Source: Promethearchaeota archaeon (lineage in GTDB: Archaea; Asgardarchaeota; Lokiarchaeia; Sigyniarchaeales; SOKP01). From it: 5,664 nucleotides of DNA. This document shows, in pieces, positions 1-5,664 of this stretch. Location: assembly GCA_019894815.1 (NCBI GenBank), contig JAGXNU010000081.1:1-5664 (forward strand). Direction: 5' to 3'. How positions within the stretch are numbered: position 1 is the stretch's first letter; each line of letters opens with the position of its first letter. The notes below the pieces were generated by a model that did not search any database, had not been told where the DNA came from, and worked only from the letters and a program-made list of their open reading frames with translations. Position numbers and translations under genes: made by a program.

Positions 1-70
1 ACCAATGTTGGCGTTTTTAACTAAAGGTCAAATTCTTCTATAAGTTGTTTTTGAAGGTTTCTATTTATAT
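1..70. other. Gene-free window edge downstream of pepD
   Basis: No start codon on either strand opens a frame of useful length here; the longest is a 12-codon ATG frame on the plus strand ending at 42. On the minus strand this is the 3' flank of pepD. There is no clear hairpin or long T-tract, so the site where pepD transcription ends is not visible. Confidence 0.5.
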
Positions 71-1570
71 CTAATAATTTATTTCTTTGATATTAAAAAC
101 AATTCTTTTAAGTAATTCATATATTATTCCAACATCAGAAATCTTTAATCTTTCGCTCGGAGAATGCAACCCCTCCATTGTAGGGCCAAGTGCTACCATC
201 TGAAGTCCTGAAATCCTAGTACTAATCATTCCCGTTTCTAATCCTCCATGAATAATGTTTGTTTTTACGGGCTTTTCCAGTAAAGTATCATATTGCTTTT
301 TAACATGTTCTAAAAACTTAGATTCTAAATCTGGTAACCATTCGGGTAAAACCGGTCTTAAAAAAACTCTCCATCCTCCAAGTTCTCCTAGTTGTTTCAT
401 GGAGACACAAAATGAATCCAATTCACTTCTTATAATGCTACGAGGATAAAGCCAAATAATTTCTTTATCGTTTTCAGTGTTAACAATGGCAAGGTTATTT
501 GAACTTTCTATAAATCTCTCATAAATATGGGATTTTTTTAGCACACCATTAGGGATTATATGAATAGTCGATATTAATAATCTTGAATCCTCATTTGACA
601 AATAATTTTCAGGAGAAACTTTCTTATTTTCAATTTTAAGGTTAGGTTCAAATTTCTCATAATATTGATAAATTGATGAGATTTCTTCATTTAACAATTC
701 TTCAAATTTATCGTGGTCTTTTACTTTTATCCCAAATTTTATTAAAGATTTAGCCGGGATGACATTTGATTTAGTACCACCTTGCCATTTACAAACATAA
801 ATTTTAATTTCTTGATGGATTTTTGATAAGATTCTACTAACTAACTTATTTGCATTAGCTCTGGGTAAGTGAATATCTCCTCCCGAATGTCCGCTTAATA
901 GACCATGAATTAAAAGTTCATTAAATTCCAAATCATCACTTTCCATATATTCTTTCCAAGTAAATTTTTTTGAAAACCTCACTCTTCTTCCACAAACAGA
1001 ACCAATTACAATTTCACCGAGAGGTCCTCCATCCAAATTAATCATTAATTTACTTTCTATGCTAAGTTTTGAAGGATCTAATAAAGTTGCTCCATCAAAC
1101 CCATCTTCTTCATTCACAGTAAATAAAACTTCAATGGGTCCGTGGGATTCGATTGAAGTATCAATTAAAATAGCTATCGCAAATGCAACTCCAATTCCAT
1201 TGTCAGCGCCTAGTGTAGTTCCATCTGCATCAACCCATTCACCATTATTTTGAATGCGAATAGGAATACCTTGTGTAAAAAAATCGAATCCTTCAGGTTT
1301 ATCTGTTTCACATACCATATCGAGGTGAGCTTGGAGCATTATTGGTGGAATTGACTCTTGTCCAGGTGTCGCTGGTTTTTTGATTAGGATGTTTCCAACT
1401 CCATCTTGATAAATCTGGAAATCAGTATTATTTGATTTACCAACCTTAAATATAAAATCTTTTATCACTTCACGGATTCTTTCTTCATGTTTAGAAGGTC
1501 TTGGAGTTTTCGCAATAATATTTTCAAAAATATCCCACACGATTTTTGGTTCTAAATTTTCTAATACCAT
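71..1570 (-). CDS. pepD: Aminoacyl-histidine (Xaa-His) dipeptidase, peptidase family M20C
   Basis: This is a cytosolic di-zinc dipeptidase of the PepD/carnosinase-like M20C family, which hydrolyses Xaa-His and other dipeptides in the last step of peptide use. The 499 residues match the usual length of about 485. All catalytic positions are visible: H82 and D84 in LQAHLDMV, D123 in GADNGIG, general base E154 and metal ligand E155 in VNEEDG, D180 in INLDGG, and H469 in EGLHSPSERL. The inserted lid/dimerisation domain, roughly residues 190-385, carries the family signature GHSGGDIH (227-234) followed by RANAN. The ATG at 1570 is preferred because PepD homology begins there. An in-frame ATG at 1621 and further upstream codons would add low-complexity sequence, overlap the divergent hydratase gene and swallow the shared promoter. 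There is no good Shine-Dalgarno sequence, and the predicted transcript start lies within about 10 nt of the ATG, so the mRNA may be nearly leaderless. The family is assigned with confidence; exact dipeptide preference is unknown. Confidence 0.95.
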   Translation of the reverse strand: MVLENLEPKIVWDIFENIIAKTPRPSKHEERIREVIKDFIFKVGKSNNTDFQIYQDGVGNILIKKPATPGQESIPPIMLQAHLDMVCETDKPEGFDFFTQGIPIRIQNNGEWVDADGTTLGADNGIGVAFAIAILIDTSIESHGPIEVLFTVNEEDGFDGATLLDPSKLSIESKLMINLDGGPLGEIVIGSVCGRRVRFSKKFTWKEYMESDDLEFNELLIHGLLSGHSGGDIHLPRANANKLVSRILSKIHQEIKIYVCKWQGGTKSNVIPAKSLIKFGIKVKDHDKFEELLNEEISSIYQYYEKFEPNLKIENKKVSPENYLSNEDSRLLISTIHIIPNGVLKKSHIYERFIESSNNLAIVNTENDKEIIWLYPRSIIRSELDSFCVSMKQLGELGGWRVFLRPVLPEWLPDLESKFLEHVKKQYDTLLEKPVKTNIIHGGLETGMISTRISGLQMVALGPTMEGLHSPSERLKISDVGIIYELLKRIVFNIKEINY

Positions 1571-1590
1571 GATTATAACCAATTTTTTCT

Positions 1591-1608
1591 CTATAAAAAA
1601 CTTTTTAT
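1591..1608. promoter_or_regulatory. Shared divergent promoter element (palindromic TATA region)
   Basis: The 73-bp gap between pepD and the hydratase gene holds an A/T palindrome, arms ATAAAAA (1593-1599) and TTTTTAT (1602-1608) around AC. On the plus strand CTATAAAAAA would place a transcript start near 1620, upstream of the hydratase ribosome site. On the minus strand CATAAAAAG would place one near 1578, just before the pepD ATG. One TBP-binding region could thus serve both genes. This is seen as sequence; promoter function is inferred from spacing. Confidence 0.5.
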
Positions 1609-1631
1609 GAGGATAAATCATTAAGAAAAAA

Positions 1632-1636
1632 GAGGT
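1632..1636 (+). promoter_or_regulatory. Ribosome binding site GAGGT deciding the hydratase start
   Basis: GAGGT lies 7 nt before the GTG at 1644 but only 1 nt before the in-frame TTG at 1638. The spacing favours GTG 1644 as the true start of the enoyl-CoA hydratase-family gene. Confidence 0.65.
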
Positions 1637-1643
1637 TTTGATT

Positions 1644-2414
1644 GTGGAAGATATTGTACTATATGAAAAAAGTGGAGACATCGGAAAAATTACATTAAAC
1701 AAGCCTGAAGAAAGAAATACAATAACATTGGATGTATTAAAGAAGCTTATAGAACTATTTGAAATAAGTGCTGAGAACAATGATGTCTGTGTTATTTATG
1801 CTGCTAATGGAAAGCATTTTACAGTAGGTGCTGATTTAAAATACAGTTATGATTTGATAACCAACGAAAATAAATTTGCTGAGGGCGTGCAATTTCTTGA
1901 AGCTTGGCAAACATTAACTAGAAAAATGATCGCACACCCTGGAATTATTGTTGTTGGATATCACGGATGGGTTATTGGTGGGGGATTCGAACATACTTTA
2001 GCTTGTGACATAAGAATTGCAGCAACAGACACGCGTATCATGTTGCCTGAGGCGGGAGTTGGTCTCTTTTTTTCTAATGCTTCTACTAAACTTCTACCCC
2101 GAATAATTGGAGAAGGAAGAGCTAAAGACATGATGATATTTGGTGATGAGATAACAGCTGAAGAAGCTCTCAAAATAGGTTTAGTTACACGAGTCTGTAA
2201 GCCTGAAAGTTTAAAAAGGATTCTGAAAAAAACAGCTAATACAATTATCCAAAAAGGACACCTAGCATTAAGATATACAAAAGCTTACATAAACCAAAAC
2301 CAGGATCTTGATATCGAGGGAGTTCTTGCTCGAGAGTCAGTTGCAATGATTGAGACATCACAATCTGACATATTGAAGGAAAGGCTCTCTAAATTTGTGA
2401 AAAAGGAAAAATAA
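1644..2414 (+). CDS. Enoyl-CoA hydratase/isomerase (crotonase) family protein
   Basis: This is a 256-residue crotonase-fold protein, the normal length for a single-domain enoyl-CoA hydratase, which adds water to 2-enoyl-CoA in fatty-acid or amino-acid breakdown. The oxyanion-hole regions are FTVGADLK (59-66) and IGGGFE (111-116). Both glutamates that act as acid/base in classical hydratases are present with the correct 20-residue spacing: E116 in GGGFE and E136 in LPEAGVG. The usual PGxGGTQRL segment after the second glutamate is replaced by LFFSNASTKLLPRIIG (141-156), and V61 stands where Ala or Ser is common in the first oxyanion strand. Substrate may therefore differ from simple crotonyl-CoA. 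The crotonase fold also covers isomerases, hydrolases and lyases, so the precise reaction is open. The start is GTG at 1644, supported by GAGGT at 1632-1636; TTG at 1638 would add two residues. The M24-family gene follows after 31 bp on the same strand, so co-transcription is likely. Confidence 0.9.
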   Translation: MEDIVLYEKSGDIGKITLNKPEERNTITLDVLKKLIELFEISAENNDVCVIYAANGKHFTVGADLKYSYDLITNENKFAEGVQFLEAWQTLTRKMIAHPGIIVVGYHGWVIGGGFEHTLACDIRIAATDTRIMLPEAGVGLFFSNASTKLLPRIIGEGRAKDMMIFGDEITAEEALKIGLVTRVCKPESLKRILKKTANTIIQKGHLALRYTKAYINQNQDLDIEGVLARESVAMIETSQSDILKERLSKFVKKEK

Positions 2415-2445
2415 TAAATCGATTTTAAAAATAGCGAGAATTAAA

Positions 2446-3612
2446 ATGACAGATAAACCAAAATCAATTACTGCATCTCCAACAAGGGAAGAATTATCTT
2501 ACCGGCTTGGAAACGTAAGAGATCTAATGAAAGTTGAGAATTTAGATTATTATGTATCTTTTGATCCAGTTAATATTTACTATTTAACCAATTTTGCTAA
2601 TAACGTACACGAGCGTCCGTTTCTCCTCATTATAGAAAGAGAAGGAATCCCTAAAATGGTAGTTCCACTACTTGAGAAAAGTCATGTCGAATCAAGAGCA
2701 ATTGCTGATTTAGAATATTCAAATTATTATGAATTTCCATCACCTCCAGGTAAGAACTGGTATGATGTATATCCAAAACTAATTGATAAAGATAAAAAAG
2801 TGGGAGTCGAATCTGCAATGCCATTACGGATTTATGAGAAAACTCCGGGAGTAAAAATTGTTACGGATATAATCGACGAACTTCGAATTATAAAAACCGA
2901 TTATGAAATTGGAAGATCAGTTCACGCTTGTAAGGTAATAAATAAAGGTCATAAGGAAGTTCTTAAAATGTGCCGCCCTGGCGTGCCAGAATTTGCATTA
3001 TATCAAAAAGTAACAGGCATTATGACTTCTAAAACCATCCAAGATATTCCAAATGCTAATTTTATTGTGTGTAAAGCAACAGCTGCAGTTTGGCCCCCTT
3101 CATTTTCTCATGATCCTCACATAATTCCTAAGATTTTCGCGGAAATGGAGAATGGAGGACCTCATGTTTCTATAGTGTATGCACAAGTAGATGGTTATGG
3201 TGTTGAAATAGAAAGAACTTTTTTCTTAGGTGAAGTACCACAAGAAGCTAAAAAACCCTTTGAAGTCATGTATCAAGCAAGAGAATTAGCATATAGTCTA
3301 TTAAAACCTGGCGAGAACATGGGGGAAATTGATAAAAAAGTTAGGAAATTCATTACAGATAATGGATATGGGGATTACATCATCCATCGGACAGGTCATG
3401 GCTTAGGGATTACGGGACATGAAGCACCATTTCTAGCAGAAGGTTATGATCGGAAATTAGAACCAAACATGTTGATCAGTGTTGAACCGGGAATTTATAT
3501 TCCAGGGTTAGGAGGATTTAGACATTCTGATACCGTCTTAATTACGGAAGATGGTTATTTGAAATTATCCAAAGCACCAGAAAAGTTAGATGAGCTTGTT
3601 ATTGAGCTATAA
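2446..3612 (+). CDS. M24 family (aminopeptidase P/creatinase fold) protein with altered metal site
   Basis: The protein is 388 residues with two domains: a creatinase-type N-terminal domain (about 15-150) and a pita-bread M24 catalytic domain (about 158-380). Family motifs are clear: HRTGHGLGITGHE (314-326), SVEPGIYIPG (345-354) and GGFRHSDT (356-363). Aligned by eye to E. coli aminopeptidase P, the five metal ligands D, D, H, E, E become I243, E254, H318, E347 and S361, so only H and one E are unchanged. The helper histidine H325 is kept. Typical Xaa-Pro peptidase activity is thus doubtful. Metal-free relatives with this fold include creatinase and, as I recall, ectoine hydrolase, so a C-N hydrolase for a small molecule is possible, though not shown. 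The ATG at 2446 has a weak GCGAG 7 nt upstream. The gene follows the hydratase gene by 31 bp, probably as one operon. Fold is certain; reaction is not. Confidence 0.88.
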   Translation: MTDKPKSITASPTREELSYRLGNVRDLMKVENLDYYVSFDPVNIYYLTNFANNVHERPFLLIIEREGIPKMVVPLLEKSHVESRAIADLEYSNYYEFPSPPGKNWYDVYPKLIDKDKKVGVESAMPLRIYEKTPGVKIVTDIIDELRIIKTDYEIGRSVHACKVINKGHKEVLKMCRPGVPEFALYQKVTGIMTSKTIQDIPNANFIVCKATAAVWPPSFSHDPHIIPKIFAEMENGGPHVSIVYAQVDGYGVEIERTFFLGEVPQEAKKPFEVMYQARELAYSLLKPGENMGEIDKKVRKFITDNGYGDYIIHRTGHGLGITGHEAPFLAEGYDRKLEPNMLISVEPGIYIPGLGGFRHSDTVLITEDGYLKLSKAPEKLDELVIEL

Positions 3613-3614
3613 AT

Positions 3615-4118
3615 TTACAATACTTTTTTTATTTCTTCCATGGATTTACGTAAAGTGGGTTTTGGGATTGCACCTTTTATATATCCAAATGGTAGGATAG
3701 TAAGTAAATAATCATCTTCACTTAATTTGAGTATCTCCTTCGCTTTTTCTCTATCCATAGAGCCAATCCAACAAGTCCCAATACCCAAAGACCAAGCCAT
3801 AAGCATCATATTCATGGAAACTAAGGATGTATCTATAACATACCAATTGGAACTAATACTTTTTTTACCCACTATTGCGATTGCCAAAGGTGCTCTTTTC
3901 ACGAAATTTCCGTACATTGCATTACTTGCTACATTATTCAGAATCTCTTTATCTTTAATGACTATAAATTCCCAAGGTTGCCTATTTGAAGCGCTTGGAG
4001 TCCATCTTCCTGCTTCTAATATCATCTCAATTGCGTCTTGAGCAATCGGGGTTTTTAGAAATGAGCGAACGCTCCTTCTATTCTTTATAAATTCTAATAG
4101 TTTTTCTGGTTCAATCAT
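3615..4118 (-). CDS. Small nitroreductase-family FMN-dependent oxidoreductase
   Basis: This is a 167-residue soluble nitroreductase-fold flavoprotein, in the size range of the compact archaeal and bacterial members. Such enzymes normally work as FMN-containing dimers using NAD(P)H; natural substrates vary widely (quinones, nitro compounds, enones, dehalogenation, flavin chemistry) and cannot be read from sequence. FMN-contact motifs are visible: RRSVRSF (14-20), PSASNRQPW (41-49) and GIGTCWIG (112-119), with LPFGY (142-146) and a C-terminal KP-x-LRKSMEEI tail that usually packs against the partner subunit. The ATG at 4118 has no Shine-Dalgarno sequence; a TATA-like element about 26 bp upstream suggests a leaderless transcript. 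The membrane regulator gene ends 86 bp upstream on the same strand, so the nitroreductase could be read from it as well as from its own promoter. Its stop lies 2 bp from that of the converging M24 gene. Confidence 0.92.
   Translation of the reverse strand: MIEPEKLLEFIKNRRSVRSFLKTPIAQDAIEMILEAGRWTPSASNRQPWEFIVIKDKEILNNVASNAMYGNFVKRAPLAIAIVGKKSISSNWYVIDTSLVSMNMMLMAWSLGIGTCWIGSMDREKAKEILKLSEDDYLLTILPFGYIKGAIPKPTLRKSMEEIKKVL
3621..3633 (+). terminator. Candidate T-tract terminator of the hydratase-M24 operon
   Basis: Seven T residues at 3624-3630 begin 12 nt after the M24 stop codon, in a pyrimidine-rich stretch. Archaeal RNA polymerase can terminate at such tracts without a strong hairpin. The tract sits inside the 3' end of the converging nitroreductase gene, where it reads as Lys codons, so it may be coding-driven. 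Confidence 0.35.
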
Positions 4119-4120
4119 TA

Positions 4121-4149
4121 TATTTTTAATAATTAAATGGTTAAAAATA
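4121..4149 (-). promoter_or_regulatory. Candidate operator and promoter of the nitroreductase gene
   Basis: A perfect 9-bp inverted repeat, TATTTTTAA (4121-4129) and TTAAAAATA (4141-4149) with an 11-bp spacer, ends 2 bp before the nitroreductase ATG. Arm centres are 20 bp apart, about two helical turns, as expected for a dimeric DNA-binding protein. On the minus strand the distal arm reads TATTTTTAA and sits at TATA-box distance from a leaderless start at about 4118. A protein bound here would block TBP and the start site. The repeat is seen; its role is inferred, and the high A/T content makes chance repeats possible. Confidence 0.4.
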
Positions 4150-4204
4150 CTGCTGGAATATTTTATTACTTTGGAAAATTAAATAAGTTTTGAGAAGAAG
4201 GAAA

Positions 4205-5452
4205 TTATTCTTGATTATTCTTTTTATTGAAGTATTCTGAATCTAAATTCGGGAAAAACTTCTTTTTCCGTCCATCTTTTTGAAATCGAATGAGATTTAA
4301 ATCTTTTAACTTGTTGATATGATAATAAATAGTTTTATGATCCACTTTCAGTTTCTTAGTAATGAGATTATTCCATAACCCAGGTTCTTTTTCAATCATC
4401 TCTAAAATCTCTAGAGTTAACTTACTTTTACTCAACTTTAAATCTAAATTTGAAATGGGATTTTTTTGATAGTATGGAAAATAGGCGATAAATTTACCTA
4501 CTCGCTTTTTCCCAATTATCTTATAGGTTTCAAGGATATCTAAATGCCAAACTAAATTTCCTGCTGCCAGCCCTGTTCTTCTTAATAACTCATTGAAGTG
4601 AATTCCCTGTTCATTTAATATTAATTCAATAATTTTATCCCTATTCTTATTTTCTAATACGTCCTCCAAACTAAGGCGATGGGCACCTTTTTCAATTGGA
4701 ACAGTTCGCATTCTTAAATACTGCATATAATCACTCTTTGAGATCATTATTACAGCAGCAACAAGAACACTAAAGAGAATGACAAAAAATGAGACCCAAA
4801 CCCAATTATCAAATATGTTAATTACTTCAAAGTAAGTAACATAATATTCTGTGTTAGCATTTAAGAGAGATAATGATGTTTCTAAATACACTTCTGAATT
4901 TGATACATTAAGTTGTTCACTTGTATCAAGAATTTCCCAAGATTCACTGGATGGCTCATAAACTCCTATTGAATATTGTCTATCTAAGCTAAACCCATAT
5001 TGGGAGCCTTTTGAACTTCGAATTATCATATTTTCTATAGAAACATTAGCCATCACCAACATTATACAATTATACTTATATTGATACTGAATGCCCCCTT
5101 TATTTGGAAATTGTGGGGCTTTAACTAACCCAAAGTTTCCTATTGTTTCTTTCGAAGTGATATTTAAATGTATAGGATAGCTATTATTGATGAAAATGTG
5201 AATCTGTTTATTTTCAATACGGTTTTCGTATTCAATATCAACGTCCATAAAAATATTAGTACTAATGCTTAAAAGAATGTCGTTAGAAGAAAAATTGTAA
5301 TTAACGGTTTCACCTGCGTTTATTGAATCGCTTGTAGAGGAACCTACTGGAATATTTACATCCCGAGCAAAAACCGTGTTGAGGTACAGATTTAAACTTA
5401 ATAATACTACAAATGATGCAAGAAAAATGATTGTTTTATTTTCTCTTTTCAT
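4205..5452 (-). CDS. Membrane-tethered transcriptional regulator with two winged-helix domains
   Basis: The predicted protein has 415 residues. Layout: basic N-terminus MKRENK, hydrophobic signal segment (7-28) with a plausible cleavage after VFA at A29, a mostly beta-like external domain (30-215), one transmembrane helix (217-238), then a basic cytoplasmic part with two winged helices. The first (about 266-327) has a recognition-helix region AAGNLVWHLDILE; the second (about 344-402) has DHKTIYYHINKLKD and a lysine-rich wing. The external domain bears five N-x-S/T sequons (N53, N89, N97, N136, N182). Tandem winged helices behind a membrane segment recall archaeal regulators described as containing two HTH domains (COG3398-like); this is recalled, not searched. 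It probably senses an external or envelope signal and binds DNA from the membrane. The ATG at 5452 is chosen; TTG at 5470, 3 nt after GAGGT (5474-5478), would add six residues, and GTG 5455 is also possible. Ligand and targets are unknown. Confidence 0.85.
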   Translation of the reverse strand: MKRENKTIIFLASFVVLLSLNLYLNTVFARDVNIPVGSSTSDSINAGETVNYNFSSNDILLSISTNIFMDVDIEYENRIENKQIHIFINNSYPIHLNITSKETIGNFGLVKAPQFPNKGGIQYQYKYNCIMLVMANVSIENMIIRSSKGSQYGFSLDRQYSIGVYEPSSESWEILDTSEQLNVSNSEVYLETSLSLLNANTEYYVTYFEVINIFDNWVWVSFFVILFSVLVAAVIMISKSDYMQYLRMRTVPIEKGAHRLSLEDVLENKNRDKIIELILNEQGIHFNELLRRTGLAAGNLVWHLDILETYKIIGKKRVGKFIAYFPYYQKNPISNLDLKLSKSKLTLEILEMIEKEPGLWNNLITKKLKVDHKTIYYHINKLKDLNLIRFQKDGRKKKFFPNLDSEYFNKKNNQE

Positions 5453-5480
5453 CACGATACGAATTTTCAAACAACCTCAA

Positions 5481-5497
5481 CTATATTTTATATAATA
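5481..5497 (-). promoter_or_regulatory. TATA-rich promoter of the membrane regulator gene
   Basis: Read on the minus strand, TATTATATAAAATATAG offers overlapping TATA boxes. Centres at about 5492 or 5485 predict transcript starts near 5466 or 5459, giving a short leader of roughly 7-14 nt before the ATG at 5452. This argues against the upstream TTG start at 5470, although GAGGT at 5474-5478 would suit that start. An ATT triplet run lies directly upstream of the box (5492-5506). Confidence 0.5.
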
Positions 5498-5513
5498 ATA
5501 ATAATTAAAAGAT

Positions 5514-5543
5514 AAAAAAAAATGATGGTAATTAAAAACTATC
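5514..5543 (-). terminator. Terminator after the membrane-anchored protein gene
   Basis: On the minus strand, just after the stop codon at 5547, GATAGT (5543-5538) can pair with ACCATC (5529-5524) with one mismatch around an 8-nt loop, followed by A and nine T residues (5522-5514). The hairpin is weak, but the T9 tract alone fits archaeal termination. It separates this gene from the regulator downstream. Confidence 0.55.
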
Positions 5544-5546
5544 GTC

Positions 5547-5664
5547 TCATCTCTTCTTCCAATAATAAATCGCTAATACTGCAATCAAGGCACCTGCCCC
5601 TACTCCAACACCAACAATTATCGCAAGTGTATAATCTGGAAGTAAAATTGTCCAATATGAGAAA
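5547..5664 (-). CDS. C-terminal end of a membrane-anchored protein (5' part outside window)
   Basis: Only the last 38 codons and the TGA stop (5549-5547) are inside the window; the gene continues beyond 5664. The visible peptide has a short lead ending in PDYT, a single hydrophobic helix of about 22 residues starting LAIIVGVGVGAGA with small residues at every second position, and a short basic tail YYWKKR. This is the classic layout of an exported protein with an external N-terminal part, a C-terminal membrane anchor and a positively charged cytoplasmic end; such anchors are common on archaeal cell-surface proteins. The ectodomain, and so the function, cannot be seen. It lies 94 bp upstream of the membrane regulator on the same strand, with a probable terminator between them. 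The reading is supported by the hydrophobic pattern and the KKR tail at a clean stop; no other frame here gives comparable sequence. Confidence 0.7.
   Translation of the reverse strand, partial: FSYWTILLPDYTLAIIVGVGVGAGALIAVLAIYYWKKR

Noticed and set aside
23..103. Minus-strand frame reading LLDINRNLQKQLIEEFDL across the pepD stop
   Set aside because: It looks protein-like but has no start codon, is closed by a stop just upstream, and pepD already ends at the family's normal length, so neither a small gene nor a frameshifted tail is supported.
255..1253. Two 64-codon plus-strand frames (255-449 and 1059-1253)
   Set aside because: Both are antisense to well-conserved parts of pepD.
1571..1780. 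N-terminal extension of pepD to 569 residues using upstream start codons, including an ATG at 1621
   Set aside because: The added residues are low-complexity, overlap the hydratase gene on the other strand, cover the divergent promoter, and have no family counterpart.
1961..2173. Open frame of 70 codons on the minus strand
   Set aside because: It is the antisense of the hydratase catalytic region and shows no independent coding signal.
3727..4041. Open frame of 104 codons on the plus strand
   Set aside because: It lies wholly opposite the nitroreductase gene, whose motifs are unmistakable; the plus-strand product has no recognisable pattern and no ribosome site.
5492..5506. ATT/AAT triplet run as a functional repeat
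   Set aside because: It is only about four units long in an A/T-rich promoter, which is expected by chance.
1..5664. CRISPR arrays, insertion sequences, tRNA or rRNA genes
   Set aside because: No regularly spaced repeats, transposase-like frames, terminal inverted repeats or cloverleaf patterns were seen on reading through.

Overview
This AT-rich window of about 5.7 kb is most likely archaeal. The evidence is AT-rich TATA-like boxes at promoter spacing, T-tracts after genes in place of strong GC hairpins, a membrane regulator with tandem winged helices of an architecture common in archaea, and a neighbouring protein ending in a glycine-rich transmembrane anchor. The mix of a PepD-type dipeptidase, an enoyl-CoA hydratase and an M24/creatinase-fold protein would fit a heterotrophic, peptide-using archaeon, perhaps an Asgard lineage. 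That placement is inference; no rRNA, tRNA or marker gene is present.

Left part (1-3612): after a short gene-free edge (1-70), a complete M20C aminoacyl-histidine dipeptidase (pepD) lies on the minus strand. It diverges from a plus-strand pair, an enoyl-CoA hydratase/isomerase-family protein followed 31 bp later by an M24 (aminopeptidase P/creatinase fold) protein. The two directions share a 73-bp intergenic region containing a small A/T palindrome that can serve as TATA element both ways. PepD and the M24 protein suggest peptide or amidino/amide-compound breakdown, and the hydratase acts on CoA thioesters. A link between these steps is inferred from position only.

Right part (3613-5664): all genes are on the minus strand. 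In transcription order they are the 3' end of a membrane-anchored protein cut by the window edge, a putative terminator, a membrane-tethered regulator (signal sequence, roughly 190-residue external domain with five N-glycosylation sequons, one transmembrane helix, two cytoplasmic winged helices), and a small FMN nitroreductase. A 9-bp inverted repeat lies directly upstream of the nitroreductase and overlaps its probable TATA box, making it a candidate operator. The nitroreductase and the M24 gene converge with only 2 bp between their stop codons.

Most of the window is ordinary metabolism. The points most worth following are the M24 protein, which has lost three of the five canonical metal ligands, and the membrane regulator with its flanking anchor protein and the adjacent inverted repeat. 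No CRISPR array, mobile element or RNA gene was seen.
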